16,296 nucleotides of DNA, from contig JAGCZE010000472.1 in NCBI GenBank assembly GCA_017960415.1, positions 1 through 16,296 on the forward strand, read 5' to 3'. The first letter of the stretch is position 1; each line of letters opens with the position of its first letter. Positions 7,840 to 14,393 of the stretch are shown in pieces. A model generated the notes under the pieces. That model made no database searches. It was not told the DNA's origin and worked only from the letters and a program-made list of their open reading frames with translations. This DNA is from Lachnospiraceae bacterium. Lineage in GTDB: Bacteria > Bacillota_A > Clostridia > Lachnospirales > Lachnospiraceae. A program made the translations under genes and the position numbers.

Positions 7840-9135
7840 TTACTCTCCCGCAACCGGAATATTGTCGAAGCAAACGGCAAGAGGTCCCTCGTAGCCGTCT
7901 TCTACCTGTGTCTCCTTTGACAGGAGCATGGAACTCTGACTATCGATGATACTTCCGTTGATCGAACCGCCGGTAACGGGAGTAACGGTATTTCCGTCAT
8001 ACAGGAATGCGAGCCGGATCTCGCCGCCGAAATGTCCTGTAAAGTCGTCCATCTGGAAATCCGAGAAATTAACTACCTGCAGATAAGGCTCTTTTTTCAT
8101 GTCTTCTACACTGGTAGAACCTGGCGCAACCTTTATGCTTCTGTAGTTACCGGTGGGCTCGACGCCTATATATCTGGAGAAACGTACGCCGCCGTGGTAG
8201 GTCTTGAGTTCACCGTTCTCCAGCAGCGCCCTGTCGATCTGGCGGGTACCCTCGTCACTGAACGGGGTATCTGCGATCAGTGAGATAGTCAGCGCATCGC
8301 CGGTGATCTCGCAGCTGCCGCCGTCAGCGGTCTTGGCCTGAACATTCTCATTGAGCTTGAAGCTTGAGTATTTCGCAAATATATAGGGGGCAAGCGATCT
8401 TGCGGTATAATAGCTGAAAAGTTCTTTTACATATGAATCGCAAATGATAACACGGTAATTGCCGGCAGTCGGGGCTTTCTTCGCCTGAGAGCGGGCAAGC
8501 GTGTAATCGAGAGTCCTGCGGACCTTGGACTTTAATGCTTCGGTCTCGAGTGAATCGTATCTGAAGCTCTGGTAGGTTTCGACGTCCTGAGGCTGTTTGC
8601 ACTGTGCAACGAACTCACCCGTTACGTAATATTTGCGATAACCTGCGTCAATACCGGTCGAAGACCAGATTTTAACTGTGATCTCATTGACGAACAGTTC
8701 TGCCGAATTGAGGAAAGCATCCTTTCCTATATCTTCCGCAAACAGGGCATCTGCCATGATCTTTGCGCTTTCTTCCAGGGATCTTCCTACAAGATCGGAC
8801 TTCATTTCGATGAACTCATTCTCGGTCTTCTCCTGAAGCTCAAATGTGGGATTGCAGACAAAGGAAGCCGCCAGATATGCTCCGGACAAAGTTTTCTCGA
8901 TCTCAGGATCCGTCATACCGTCGTAAATATGGACCGCCGAGCTTCCTTTCATGGCCTTTCCGTCTTTCTCGAAGGAGTTGTAAACGGTAACCTCATAATT
9001 AGTGAAATCCTTGATGCGTCTGGTATCGAGATTTTTTTTGATGAAGAAGAGTTCCGCACTGCGGGTATGCTCTTCGTTGATAATATATTCGCTGATCTGC
9101 AGCTTTGAAAGGGCTGCAAGTATTTTTTCTTTCAT
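7840..9135 (-). CDS. TldE/PmbA-like protein, metal-free partner of TldD
   Basis: 431 residues. It belongs to the TldD/PmbA (U62) family: N-terminal alpha/beta region, then a C-terminal beta domain with APTAGNYRVIICD (about 240), PFSDEGTRQIDRALLENGELKTY (about 295-320) and GGSINGSI near the end. It has no HExxxH motif, as in TldE/PmbA, which forms a heterodimer with metal-bearing TldD. In E. coli the pair cuts microcin B17 leader and degrades unfolded CcdA. The protease threads unfolded peptides. No bacteriocin or antitoxin gene is visible here, so the substrate is unknown. ATG at 9135 follows AAGGAG with 11 bases between. It lies 77 bases after tldD and 7 bases before the TraX-like start. Confidence 0.88.
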   Translation of the reverse strand: MKEKILAALSKLQISEYIINEEHTRSAELFFIKKNLDTRRIKDFTNYEVTVYNSFEKDGKAMKGSSAVHIYDGMTDPEIEKTLSGAYLAASFVCNPTFELQEKTENEFIEMKSDLVGRSLEESAKIMADALFAEDIGKDAFLNSAELFVNEITVKIWSSTGIDAGYRKYYVTGEFVAQCKQPQDVETYQSFRYDSLETEALKSKVRRTLDYTLARSQAKKAPTAGNYRVIICDSYVKELFSYYTARSLAPYIFAKYSSFKLNENVQAKTADGGSCEITGDALTISLIADTPFSDEGTRQIDRALLENGELKTYHGGVRFSRYIGVEPTGNYRSIKVAPGSTSVEDMKKEPYLQVVNFSDFQMDDFTGHFGGEIRLAFLYDGNTVTPVTGGSINGSIIDSQSSMLLSKETQVEDGYEGPLAVCFDNIPVAGE

Positions 9136-9212
9136 GTAATATGCTACTCCTTGTTCGCGTGATTGTTTTTTGTGCCGTCAGGCGGCGGATGAGGTGTGAA
9201 CGGCCTTTTATA

Positions 9213-10643
9213 TCATCCCAGCCTGATCCTTGCTTTGATATAAGGGCCGCCGTCCGAAACCTTGACCCACTCCTTGTAACCTTTGCCGCAGTAGCCGGAA
9301 CCGCTTGCATGCATGGTATCGGAGATCATGGAGATCGACTTGAGCAGATCCGGAACATAGCCGGTCAGTACGATCGGAGAATAGATCTTGCCGGTCAGTC
9401 TTCCGTCCTTGATCTCACGCGCCATCTTGACCATCATCTGGATACCCCAGTTCTTGGGATCCTCCATGCCTGAATTGGCCTCACACAGCAGAAAACCGTC
9501 CTTGACCGAGGCGATCATTTCTTCAACAGTGGAATCGCCGGCCTCGAAAATAGTATTGGTCATACGTGTGTAAGCCTTGCGCTGTGTATTCTGGCGGCGT
9601 CCGTTGCCCGTAGGTGCCTTTTTGAGATGCATTGCCGACTGGGAGTCACAGATACCGGTCTTTAAGATGCCCTTGTCGATAATGATCGTATCATGCGCAA
9701 GAACACCTTCATCATCGAAGAAATAGGAAGCGACTTCAGGAATTGTCGAAGCGCCGTCGTGCATCGTGATCAGTTCCGAAGCAACGTATTTACCGATATA
9801 TTCCTGAGCCAGAGCTCTGTCTTTTACGAACATGTCCATTTCAACGCCGTGTCCGAAGGCTTCGTGAACGATCATTCCGGTTACATCGGGCTCGCATACG
9901 CATTCATACTCGCCGGGCTTTATCGGCTCTGCGTCAAGCAGTTCGATAGCGGTCTTGCAGCAGCCTTCGAGATTATCTTCAAGAGTGCGCAGAACCTCGC
10001 TTCCGCCCAGCACTGATACGGGCTTGTAGCTGTCCTGGATCTCTTCTCCGCCGGAAGCCATCGCAAGAACGAAGCCCGATGCCCACATAACGTTCTGTGT
10101 CATATCCTTCTTTTTCGAAAGGAAAAGCTTCGAATATTTCTGATAAGAGAAAGCAACCCGGCAATCAATGATTCGCTCGTCGTACGAACGACCTTTTTCG
10201 GAAATATGTGTCAGCAGGTCGATGATCGCTTCATCTCCTAGTTCTTCCGGATCCTGCTCATATTCGGTGCTTTCATTAAATACGGTTGTCTCTTCATTGA
10301 CATTATCGAACAGATACGGTGCAACCCCCCCGGGTACCGCATTGCCCAGCGGAATAAGTCTCTCTTCGATCTCCTTCATAAGACCGGGTATGCCGTCCTT
10401 TGAGATCGAGCTGAAGCTGTATTCGCATGCCTGTCCTTTGTCATAGACCTTTACGCAGAAACCGCGTTCTGTCAGTACAGTGTCCTCATTGATGTTCGTC
10501 CCCATTTTCGAAACCGAGAAATTTCTGCTGACAGAGTCATTTGCAAGGATCGACGCATAGTCGAATCTCGCTAAGAGCATGTCGAGGAATTCCTTCAGCA
10601 ACGGTTTGTTTTCTTCCAAAAATGTGCTGTTTTTAACTTTCAT
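9213..10643 (-). CDS. tldD: TldD-like zinc metalloprotease
   Basis: 476 residues, full length for TldD. The catalytic motif is HEAFGH: H260, E261, H265, in the HExxxH pattern of the family. The third metal ligand is C452 in SGSGYCGKGYK, matching the conserved Cys of E. coli TldD. Other family blocks are KPGEYECVCEPDVTGMIVHEA (about 242-262), TIPEVASYFFDDEGV, IIDKGILKTGICDSQSA and the R/N-rich loop GNGRRQNTQRKAYTRMTNT. With TldE it should form a heterodimer that unwinds and cuts small unfolded proteins or peptide leaders in the cytosol. ATG at 10643 follows AAAGGAGG with a 12-base gap, somewhat long. It is the first gene of a four-gene set (tldD, tldE, TraX-like, sirtuin), transcribed from the promoter at 10703-10731, divergent from the padR gene. 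Confidence 0.93.
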   Translation of the reverse strand: MKVKNSTFLEENKPLLKEFLDMLLARFDYASILANDSVSRNFSVSKMGTNINEDTVLTERGFCVKVYDKGQACEYSFSSISKDGIPGLMKEIEERLIPLGNAVPGGVAPYLFDNVNEETTVFNESTEYEQDPEELGDEAIIDLLTHISEKGRSYDERIIDCRVAFSYQKYSKLFLSKKKDMTQNVMWASGFVLAMASGGEEIQDSYKPVSVLGGSEVLRTLEDNLEGCCKTAIELLDAEPIKPGEYECVCEPDVTGMIVHEAFGHGVEMDMFVKDRALAQEYIGKYVASELITMHDGASTIPEVASYFFDDEGVLAHDTIIIDKGILKTGICDSQSAMHLKKAPTGNGRRQNTQRKAYTRMTNTIFEAGDSTVEEMIASVKDGFLLCEANSGMEDPKNWGIQMMVKMAREIKDGRLTGKIYSPIVLTGYVPDLLKSISMISDTMHASGSGYCGKGYKEWVKVSDGGPYIKARIRLG

Positions 10644-10702
10644 TTCTTTGGTGATCCTCCTTTACAAGATATATCTGATAATATATCCATAATAACGTAT
10701 CT

Positions 10703-10731
10703 ATGATATCATAAAATGAGTGAAGCGTCAA
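10703..10731 (-). promoter_or_regulatory. Sigma-A promoter of the tldD operon
   Basis: Minus strand: -35 TTGACG (10731-10726), 17-base spacer, -10 TATCAT (10708-10703). Each box differs from consensus at one base. It is 60 bases upstream of the tldD start. Confidence 0.6.
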
Positions 10732-10780
10732 AGAATCTGTATGAGAAAGCTCGTAAATTCTGCTTAATGTGAATAGTAAC

Positions 10781-10798
10781 AAATATTTAGAAATATTT
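10781..10798. promoter_or_regulatory. Paired AAATATTT palindromes in the divergent region
   Basis: The 8-base palindrome AAATATTT occurs at 10781-10788 and again at 10791-10798, one helical turn apart. It lies upstream of both the tldD and padR promoters. It may be a protein site or an AT-rich upstream element. AT-rich chance occurrence is possible. Confidence 0.25.
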
Positions 10799-10812
10799 TA
10801 TGGATTAGTATA

Positions 10813-10841
10813 TTGCATTATAGAATAGTACGTGATAAGAT
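10813..10841 (+). promoter_or_regulatory. Likely promoter of the padR operon
   Basis: -35 TTGCAT (10813-10818), 17-base spacer, -10 TAAGAT (10836-10841), with TG at 10833-10834 giving an extended -10. A second TATAAT at 10885-10890 has no good -35 and would leave almost no leader before the ribosome site. Confidence 0.45.
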
Positions 10842-10846
10842 GTACT
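10827..10846. promoter_or_regulatory. Candidate PadR operator overlapping the padR -10
   Basis: AGTAC (10827-10831) and GTACT (10842-10846) form an inverted repeat with a 10-base spacer that covers the -10 box. PadR regulators commonly bind spaced inverted repeats and repress their own gene, so autoregulation is a reasonable inference. Confidence 0.35.
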
Positions 10847-10914
10847 TGTTGTGAAAGAGTATTTAGCAAATAAATGTTATCCCATATAATTTTCAGAAAG
10901 GAGAGATATGAGGC

Positions 10915-11220
10915 ATGAACACACAGTTAAAGAAAGGTGCATTGGATCTATGCGTATTGTCGTTGCTGGCGAAGGGTGACCGTTACGGTTATGAACTTAC
11001 CGAGGAGCTCTCCGGCAAGATGAAGATCGCGACAGGAACACTGTATCTGGTGCTGAAGCGCCTGAAGGACGTTAATTATGTTACAACTTATCTTCAGGAG
11101 TCCGAAACAGGTCCTGCCAGGAAGTATTACCATCTGACAGACGAGGGCAAGAGCTGCTACGGCAGTATGAAGGCCGAATGGGAGGATTTCGCAAAGGCTA
11201 TGAGCGAGATCATCGGCTGA
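10915..11220 (+). CDS. PadR family transcriptional regulator
   Basis: 101 residues, the short PadR type. The winged-helix signature is complete: LKKGALDLCVLSLLAKGDRYGYEL at the start, TGTLYLVLKRLKD for the recognition helix region, then GPARKYYHLTDEGK for the wing. A short C-terminal helix (about 83-100) provides dimer contact. This class often senses hydrophobic compounds or envelope stress and represses nearby membrane-protein genes. ATG at 10915 follows AAAGGAG with 11 bases between; an ATG at 10908 is out of frame. The next gene, with an N-terminal DUF1700 domain, follows after 129 bases on the same strand. PadR plus DUF1700/DUF4097 is a recurrent pair in Firmicutes, which supports co-transcription and regulation of that gene. 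Confidence 0.93.
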   Translation: MNTQLKKGALDLCVLSLLAKGDRYGYELTEELSGKMKIATGTLYLVLKRLKDVNYVTTYLQESETGPARKYYHLTDEGKSCYGSMKAEWEDFAKAMSEIIG

Positions 11221-11349
11221 ACCGGAGCTTTTAAAAGTGCTCTTTAGTACGGAAATGATCATAAACAGTTTCAACCGGCAGCCGGACATTCCGGCATTCG
11301 CCACATATCAGAAAGCGCAACCGCGTAATAATCAGGAGGAAATGATAAT

Positions 11350-12984
11350 ATGAGCAGAGTGGAATACATGAACAAGCTGATCAGCGCTCTTTCGGGTTTC
11401 GAAGCCGAGATCCGTGACGAGATCGTAAATGATTATGAAGATCATTTTGTAAATGGCCTGCGCAGCGGCAAAACCGAGGATGAAATTGCCGAAGAGCTTG
11501 GAAGTATCGATGAATTGATCAGTGATCTCAATGCATTATGCGGCAGATCGGAAGCAGATACCGCAGATGCGAAACAAAAGGAAACTGCAGACAGAACCTG
11601 TGAAGGGACCTGTGATAAGGAAGAGGAAGGCAGCGAAGAGGATGCAGGCAATAAGAGCTCGTTCTCCGAGGATGCTTCGGCGAAGATCAATGAAATGATC
11701 AAGAGCTTCGCAACACTCATCGGTGAGGTTGCCGCAGGCATCAACAAAGGAACCAAAAAGGTTTCATCAACCGTCGGCGAAGGTGCGAAGAAGGTTTCTT
11801 CGTCAGTAGGCGAAGGCGCAAAGAAGGTTTCTTCATCGGTTGGAGACGGCGCAAAGGATCTTTGCGAAGGCGCGAAAGAATTTGCGAACAATTTTGCAGC
11901 CGGATTTATGAAAGGTTATGAGAATATCGCCCAGGGCGTCGGAAACATGACCGACAAAGTAATGAATTCAGAGTTTGTACAGGGCATCTCCGAGAGCTAC
12001 CGCAGATCCATGAACCAGGAGCCGGAAGCTGAAAATACAGAAGGATCGGAAGACCTTGATGATTTTGACCTTGATGATATTTGTGACAATGAATTCCATG
12101 AGCTGGGAGAAAACGTCACAAGGATCTTTGGTCCTGACGGGAAGGAGACCGATGTACCCGGAGGAATCTTTGATGAGGACGATGAGGATGACGAAGATCT
12201 TGCAGGCAATGAATTTGTAAGCTTTTCGGAAAATGTCGAGAATGTTGTGATCGAGGCGGAAAGCGCTGATGTCTTCATTGACAAAAGCGACGACAACACA
12301 TTGGATTTCAATTATGAGAATGAGGGAAATCCCAACCAGAAGCTGTTATACCGTTTCGATGTGAAGCAGAAGGGCAAGACCGTATATGCTACAGTGAAGA
12401 AGCAGAACAGCCTGTCCAATTTCTTCCAGACACTCGGAAGCCCCGATATCACACTGTACGTGGGGCTGAACGATTCAGTCAGGAAAGTCAGCGTAAGAAC
12501 CATGAGCGGTGAAGTGACCGCAGATGAGATCGATATCGAGCAACTGAAGGTTAACACCATGAGCGGTGATGTAAATATCAATGACAGCACCATCATTACG
12601 AGTGAATTCTCAACCATGAGCGGTGATATTGATGTGATGCTGGATGACGGATCGACGATCTCGGCCTCCACCATCAGCGGCGACATCGATTTTGAGGGCA
12701 ATTGCGAGAGCATTCATGCCAAGACTACCAGCGGTGATGTTGATTTCACCATCGACAATGAGAACAGTGATGTTACCGTAAGTTCCGTTTCGGGTGATAT
12801 CAATATTGAGCTTTCGAACGATCCAGGTTTTGTTGCAAATGTTAAGTCAACTGCCGGCTCGATCAATCTGACCTGCGGTGATGATGAAAAAGAAGTTTGC
12901 CGCAGCGGAAGCTATATCATGGGAGATGGCGGAGCGAAGCTTACTCTCAGCAGCATCAGCGGAGATATTGATGTAAACGCATAA
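11350..12984 (+). CDS. DUF1700-DUF4097 fusion protein with 11-residue repeat helix
   Basis: 544 residues. The N-terminal helical DUF1700/HAAS region (1-62) has the typical MSRVEYMNKLISALSGF and the DEIAEELGS motif. A charged linker with three Cys follows (64-110). Residues 134-177 hold four tandem 11-residue repeats of the type GAKKVSSSVGE, then a Gly/Ala-rich helix to about 205. An acidic stretch (231-285) precedes a C-terminal DUF4097 beta-helix (about 290-544), with SGD/SGE turns near 386, 405, 423, 443, 461, 481 and 537. No signal peptide or hydrophobic membrane span is visible, unlike many DUF1700 proteins, so membrane contact could come from the repeat helix. DUF1700 and DUF4097 are often separate genes next to padR; here they are one chain. 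Function is unknown; an envelope-associated scaffold is inference. AGGAGG (11334-11339) is 10 bases before ATG. Confidence 0.85.
   Translation: MSRVEYMNKLISALSGFEAEIRDEIVNDYEDHFVNGLRSGKTEDEIAEELGSIDELISDLNALCGRSEADTADAKQKETADRTCEGTCDKEEEGSEEDAGNKSSFSEDASAKINEMIKSFATLIGEVAAGINKGTKKVSSTVGEGAKKVSSSVGEGAKKVSSSVGDGAKDLCEGAKEFANNFAAGFMKGYENIAQGVGNMTDKVMNSEFVQGISESYRRSMNQEPEAENTEGSEDLDDFDLDDICDNEFHELGENVTRIFGPDGKETDVPGGIFDEDDEDDEDLAGNEFVSFSENVENVVIEAESADVFIDKSDDNTLDFNYENEGNPNQKLLYRFDVKQKGKTVYATVKKQNSLSNFFQTLGSPDITLYVGLNDSVRKVSVRTMSGEVTADEIDIEQLKVNTMSGDVNINDSTIITSEFSTMSGDIDVMLDDGSTISASTISGDIDFEGNCESIHAKTTSGDVDFTIDNENSDVTVSSVSGDINIELSNDPGFVANVKSTAGSINLTCGDDEKEVCRSGSYIMGDGGAKLTLSSISGDIDVNA
11749..11880 (+). 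repeat. Four in-frame 33-bp tandem repeats (11-residue units)
   Basis: Units begin at 11749, 11782, 11815 and 11848 and encode GTKKVSSTVGE, GAKKVSSSVGE, GAKKVSSSVGD and GAKDLCEGAKE. Units 2 and 3 are nearly identical at DNA level apart from third-position changes; unit 4 keeps only the GAK frame. Expansion by slippage and later drift fits the pattern. Confidence 0.85.
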
Positions 12985-12994
12985 AATTTAGGTC

Positions 12995-13161
12995 AACGCG
13001 CCGCCCCCTTGTTTAATAACAGTGAAGTGGTCTGCCGGCTCTGTCTGTGCATGTCCCGGGTCGGATTACCGGCCAATTAGCCCGATGTAATCCGCCCCGG
13101 AACATACACATCACGAGCCGAATGAAAGTTACTGTGTTATTAAACAAGGGGGCGGCGCGTT
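12995..13161. repeat. 167-nt nested inverted repeat between convergent genes
   Basis: Outer arms 12995-13021 and 13135-13161 are a perfect 27-bp inverted repeat starting AACGCGCCGCCCCC. Inside come a 14x14 internal loop, a perfect 6-bp stem (CGGCTC 13036-13041 with GAGCCG 13115-13120), a 5x5 loop, and a 23-nt stem with 20 pairs (13047-13069 with 13087-13109). The apical loop is 17 nt and contains GGC/GCC. Every internal loop has equal length on both sides. It starts 10 bases after the DUF1700/DUF4097 stop. No T-tract follows directly and I see no clear target duplication. It could be a MITE-like palindromic element, a structured RNA, or an oversized terminator. Confidence 0.9.
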
Positions 13162-13190
13162 TGTATGTTATAAGGTGTTATTAAATGCGT

Positions 13191-13219
13191 ATCTGAGAAT
13201 ATCTCAGGTGTTTGTTTTT
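13191..13219 (+). terminator. Intrinsic terminator for the padR-DUF1700 transcript
   Basis: ATCTGAGA (13191-13198) pairs with TCTCAGGT (13202-13209) with one T-G wobble and a 3-base loop, followed by GTTTGTTTTTG. It lies downstream of the large inverted repeat. Confidence 0.5.
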
Positions 13220-13271
13220 GAATAATTGTCAGTGATATTTCAGGTTTTTTGATTGATAGTTTGAGTTTCTC

Positions 13272-13952
13272 TCAGTTGTTTTTATCAAATAATCTGCCGA
13301 ATTTGGCTAGGAGGTATGCGATCACGTAAGCTAATCCAACGATTACCGTACACCACATCACCGTTGCCCAGACGGGCTGGGAGCGTACCATCAGGAACGG
13401 ATAGGGGCCGGTCAGATAGCCTGTGATATTCAGGGTGATCGTGATTATGGCATAGATAACAGTCGGGCATACACCGATGAGAGCGGCGGCTGCGGGAGAG
13501 TTCTTTTTGCCGAGCAGCGGCGTTTCCGGACCGATCGACGGATCGGTGAACAAAACGGAGATGATCGCAAGTACCGGGCACAGGAAATGCTGATAGAGCA
13601 TGTCACCTTTCAGGAGCATTGCAAAATACGATCCGGAAAGGGATCCGTACAGATCCGCGTACATGGGTGACAGAACAAATACTACGACCAGAAATGTTAC
13701 TGAAAGGACTGCGGCTGAAAGATATTTGAACATTATCGCCCATTTGGGTGGTTTTTTTTTGTCATTTATGAAATTGATGATCAGGAAGGCCGAGAGAATT
13801 CCTGAGGAGATCATGCCGATAAAGTTGCTGTCGAATGTGTAAAAACGGACGATGGGCAGTCCTCCGTGTGCGAATTCGGAAACACATCCGAGGATCCCGA
13901 GTATGAAGATCAGGAGATTCAGGCTCAATGCCAGCAGTTTTTTCGTATACAT
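13272..13952 (-). CDS. Six-span integral membrane protein, probably Pr6Pr family
   Basis: 226 residues with about six hydrophobic spans (near 6-24, 45-62, 74-95, 120-138, 152-175 and 190-215). It has the pattern RFYTFDSNFIG after the first span, YQHFLCPVLAI in the middle, and GPYPFLMVRSQPVWATVMW before the last span. This arrangement is like Pr6Pr (FAR-17a/AIG1-like) membrane proteins, whose bacterial members have no established function. H122 in the fourth span and the SN pair are the kind of polar residues conserved in that family. The family call is from pattern memory and less certain than the topology. ATG at 13952 follows GAGG at a long 13-base distance. The gene is monocistronic from the promoter at 13991-14019 and convergent with the DUF1700/DUF4097 gene. 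Confidence 0.65.
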   Translation of the reverse strand: MYTKKLLALSLNLLIFILGILGCVSEFAHGGLPIVRFYTFDSNFIGMISSGILSAFLIINFINDKKKPPKWAIMFKYLSAAVLSVTFLVVVFVLSPMYADLYGSLSGSYFAMLLKGDMLYQHFLCPVLAIISVLFTDPSIGPETPLLGKKNSPAAAALIGVCPTVIYAIITITLNITGYLTGPYPFLMVRSQPVWATVMWCTVIVGLAYVIAYLLAKFGRLFDKNN

Positions 13953-13990
13953 TTTATATTTTATACCTCACAGAAGAAATTATACATTGG

Positions 13991-14019
13991 AATATATCAG
14001 AATACTCGCATTTAGTCAA
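13991..14019 (-). promoter_or_regulatory. Sigma-A promoter of the six-span membrane protein gene
   Basis: Minus strand: -35 TTGACT (14019-14014), 17-base spacer, -10 TATATT (13996-13991). It is about 40 bases upstream of the start codon. A TATAAT at 13984-13979 lacks a matching -35. Confidence 0.6.
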
Positions 14020-14061
14020 TGAATCGAAGAGCACAATAACTTAGACAATTATAAAAATTTG

Positions 14062-14090
14062 TTGACAATATATAAACTACGCTTTATAAT
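14062..14090 (+). promoter_or_regulatory. Consensus sigma-A promoter of the leader ORF and ABC exporter
   Basis: TTGACA (14062-14067), 17-base spacer, TATAAT (14085-14090): exact consensus in both boxes and spacing. Such a strong promoter usually needs repression, and an inverted repeat surrounds its -10 box. Confidence 0.88.
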
Positions 14091-14098
14091 GCGTAGTT
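14075..14098. promoter_or_regulatory. Operator-like inverted repeat around the -10 box
   Basis: AACTACGC (14075-14082) and GCGTAGTT (14091-14098) form a perfect 8-bp inverted repeat with an 8-base spacer holding TATAAT. Binding would block RNA polymerase. The 16-base centre-to-centre spacing suits a dimeric winged-helix repressor (MarR, GntR or BlaI type). No such gene is adjacent, so the regulator is unidentified. Confidence 0.65.
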
Positions 14099-14144
14099 GA
14101 TGGGGCTTTAAAGTCAAATAATCAGAGAAAGAGAGGTAAAAGTC

Positions 14145-14246
14145 ATGACAAAGGCAATCTATCGCAGCAACAGAAACTTTGACAATTTAACATGGGCTGA
14201 CTTTGTGCATGGGCATACCTCGACCTTATCCGGCGGTTTCCGATAA
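14145..14246 (+). CDS. 33-residue leader peptide upstream of ABC exporter
   Basis: ATG at 14145 is preceded by GAGAGG (14131-14136) with 8 bases between, a good ribosome site, and lies about 48 bases from the expected start of transcription. The peptide begins MTKAIYRSNRNFDNL and ends TWADFVHGHTSTLSGGFR, then TAA. It has no signal peptide or hydrophobic span. Overlapping its stop codon are two exclusive small stems: TTATC (14226-14230) with GATAA (14242-14246), or TATCCG (14227-14232) with CGGATA (14247-14252). A terminator-like hairpin follows at 14286-14311. This resembles short leader ORFs such as bmrB ahead of bmrCD in B. subtilis, where ribosome stalling by antibiotics lets transcription pass an attenuator. 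That role here is inference. A less likely reading is a small secreted or signalling peptide. Confidence 0.65.
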   Translation: MTKAIYRSNRNFDNLTWADFVHGHTSTLSGGFR

Positions 14247-14285
14247 CGGATACCCTTGGATGAAGTGAATATTAGCATATTTACG

Positions 14286-14322
14286 GGCCGCGGCACTTAT
14301 GTACCGCGGCCTTGTTGCGTTT
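14286..14322 (+). terminator. Terminator-like hairpin (possible attenuator) in exporter leader
   Basis: GGCCGCGG (14286-14293) pairs perfectly with CCGCGGCC (14304-14311); two further pairs form inside the 10-base loop, and G14285-T14312 can wobble. TTGTTGCGTTT follows, a broken U-tract. It stands 39 bases after the leader ORF stop and 82 bases before the exporter start. Confidence 0.6.
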
Positions 14323-14332
14323 AGAGAGCTGA

Positions 14333-14374
14333 GCCTCCCGGTTTCGGGCAGGCGGCGAGCCGGTTGTGACCGGC
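14333..14374 (+). promoter_or_regulatory. Two further hairpins in the exporter 5' leader
   Basis: GCCTCCCG (14333-14340) pairs with CGGG and AGGC (14345-14353, one bulged C) around GTTT. Then GCCGGT (14359-14364) pairs with ACCGGC (14369-14374) around TGTG. The second ends 8 bases before the GAGGGG ribosome site. They may form alternative folds with the upstream hairpin or set ribosome access; neither is shown. Confidence 0.5.
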
Positions 14375-14393
14375 GAAGAAAAGAGGGGAACAT

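Noticed and set aside
7833..7880. Longer TraX-like start at 7880
   Set aside because: It would lie inside the end of the TldE-like gene and add 16 polar residues before a standard family N-terminus.
7317..7949. 210-codon plus-strand open frame
   Set aside because: It is antisense across the TraX-like gene and the end of the TldE-like gene; composition and lack of motifs mark it as a shadow frame.
14145..14246. Double-glycine bacteriocin precursor for the adjacent ABC exporter
   Set aside because: The GG is three residues from the end, leaving no mature peptide, and the exporter has no C39 peptidase domain.
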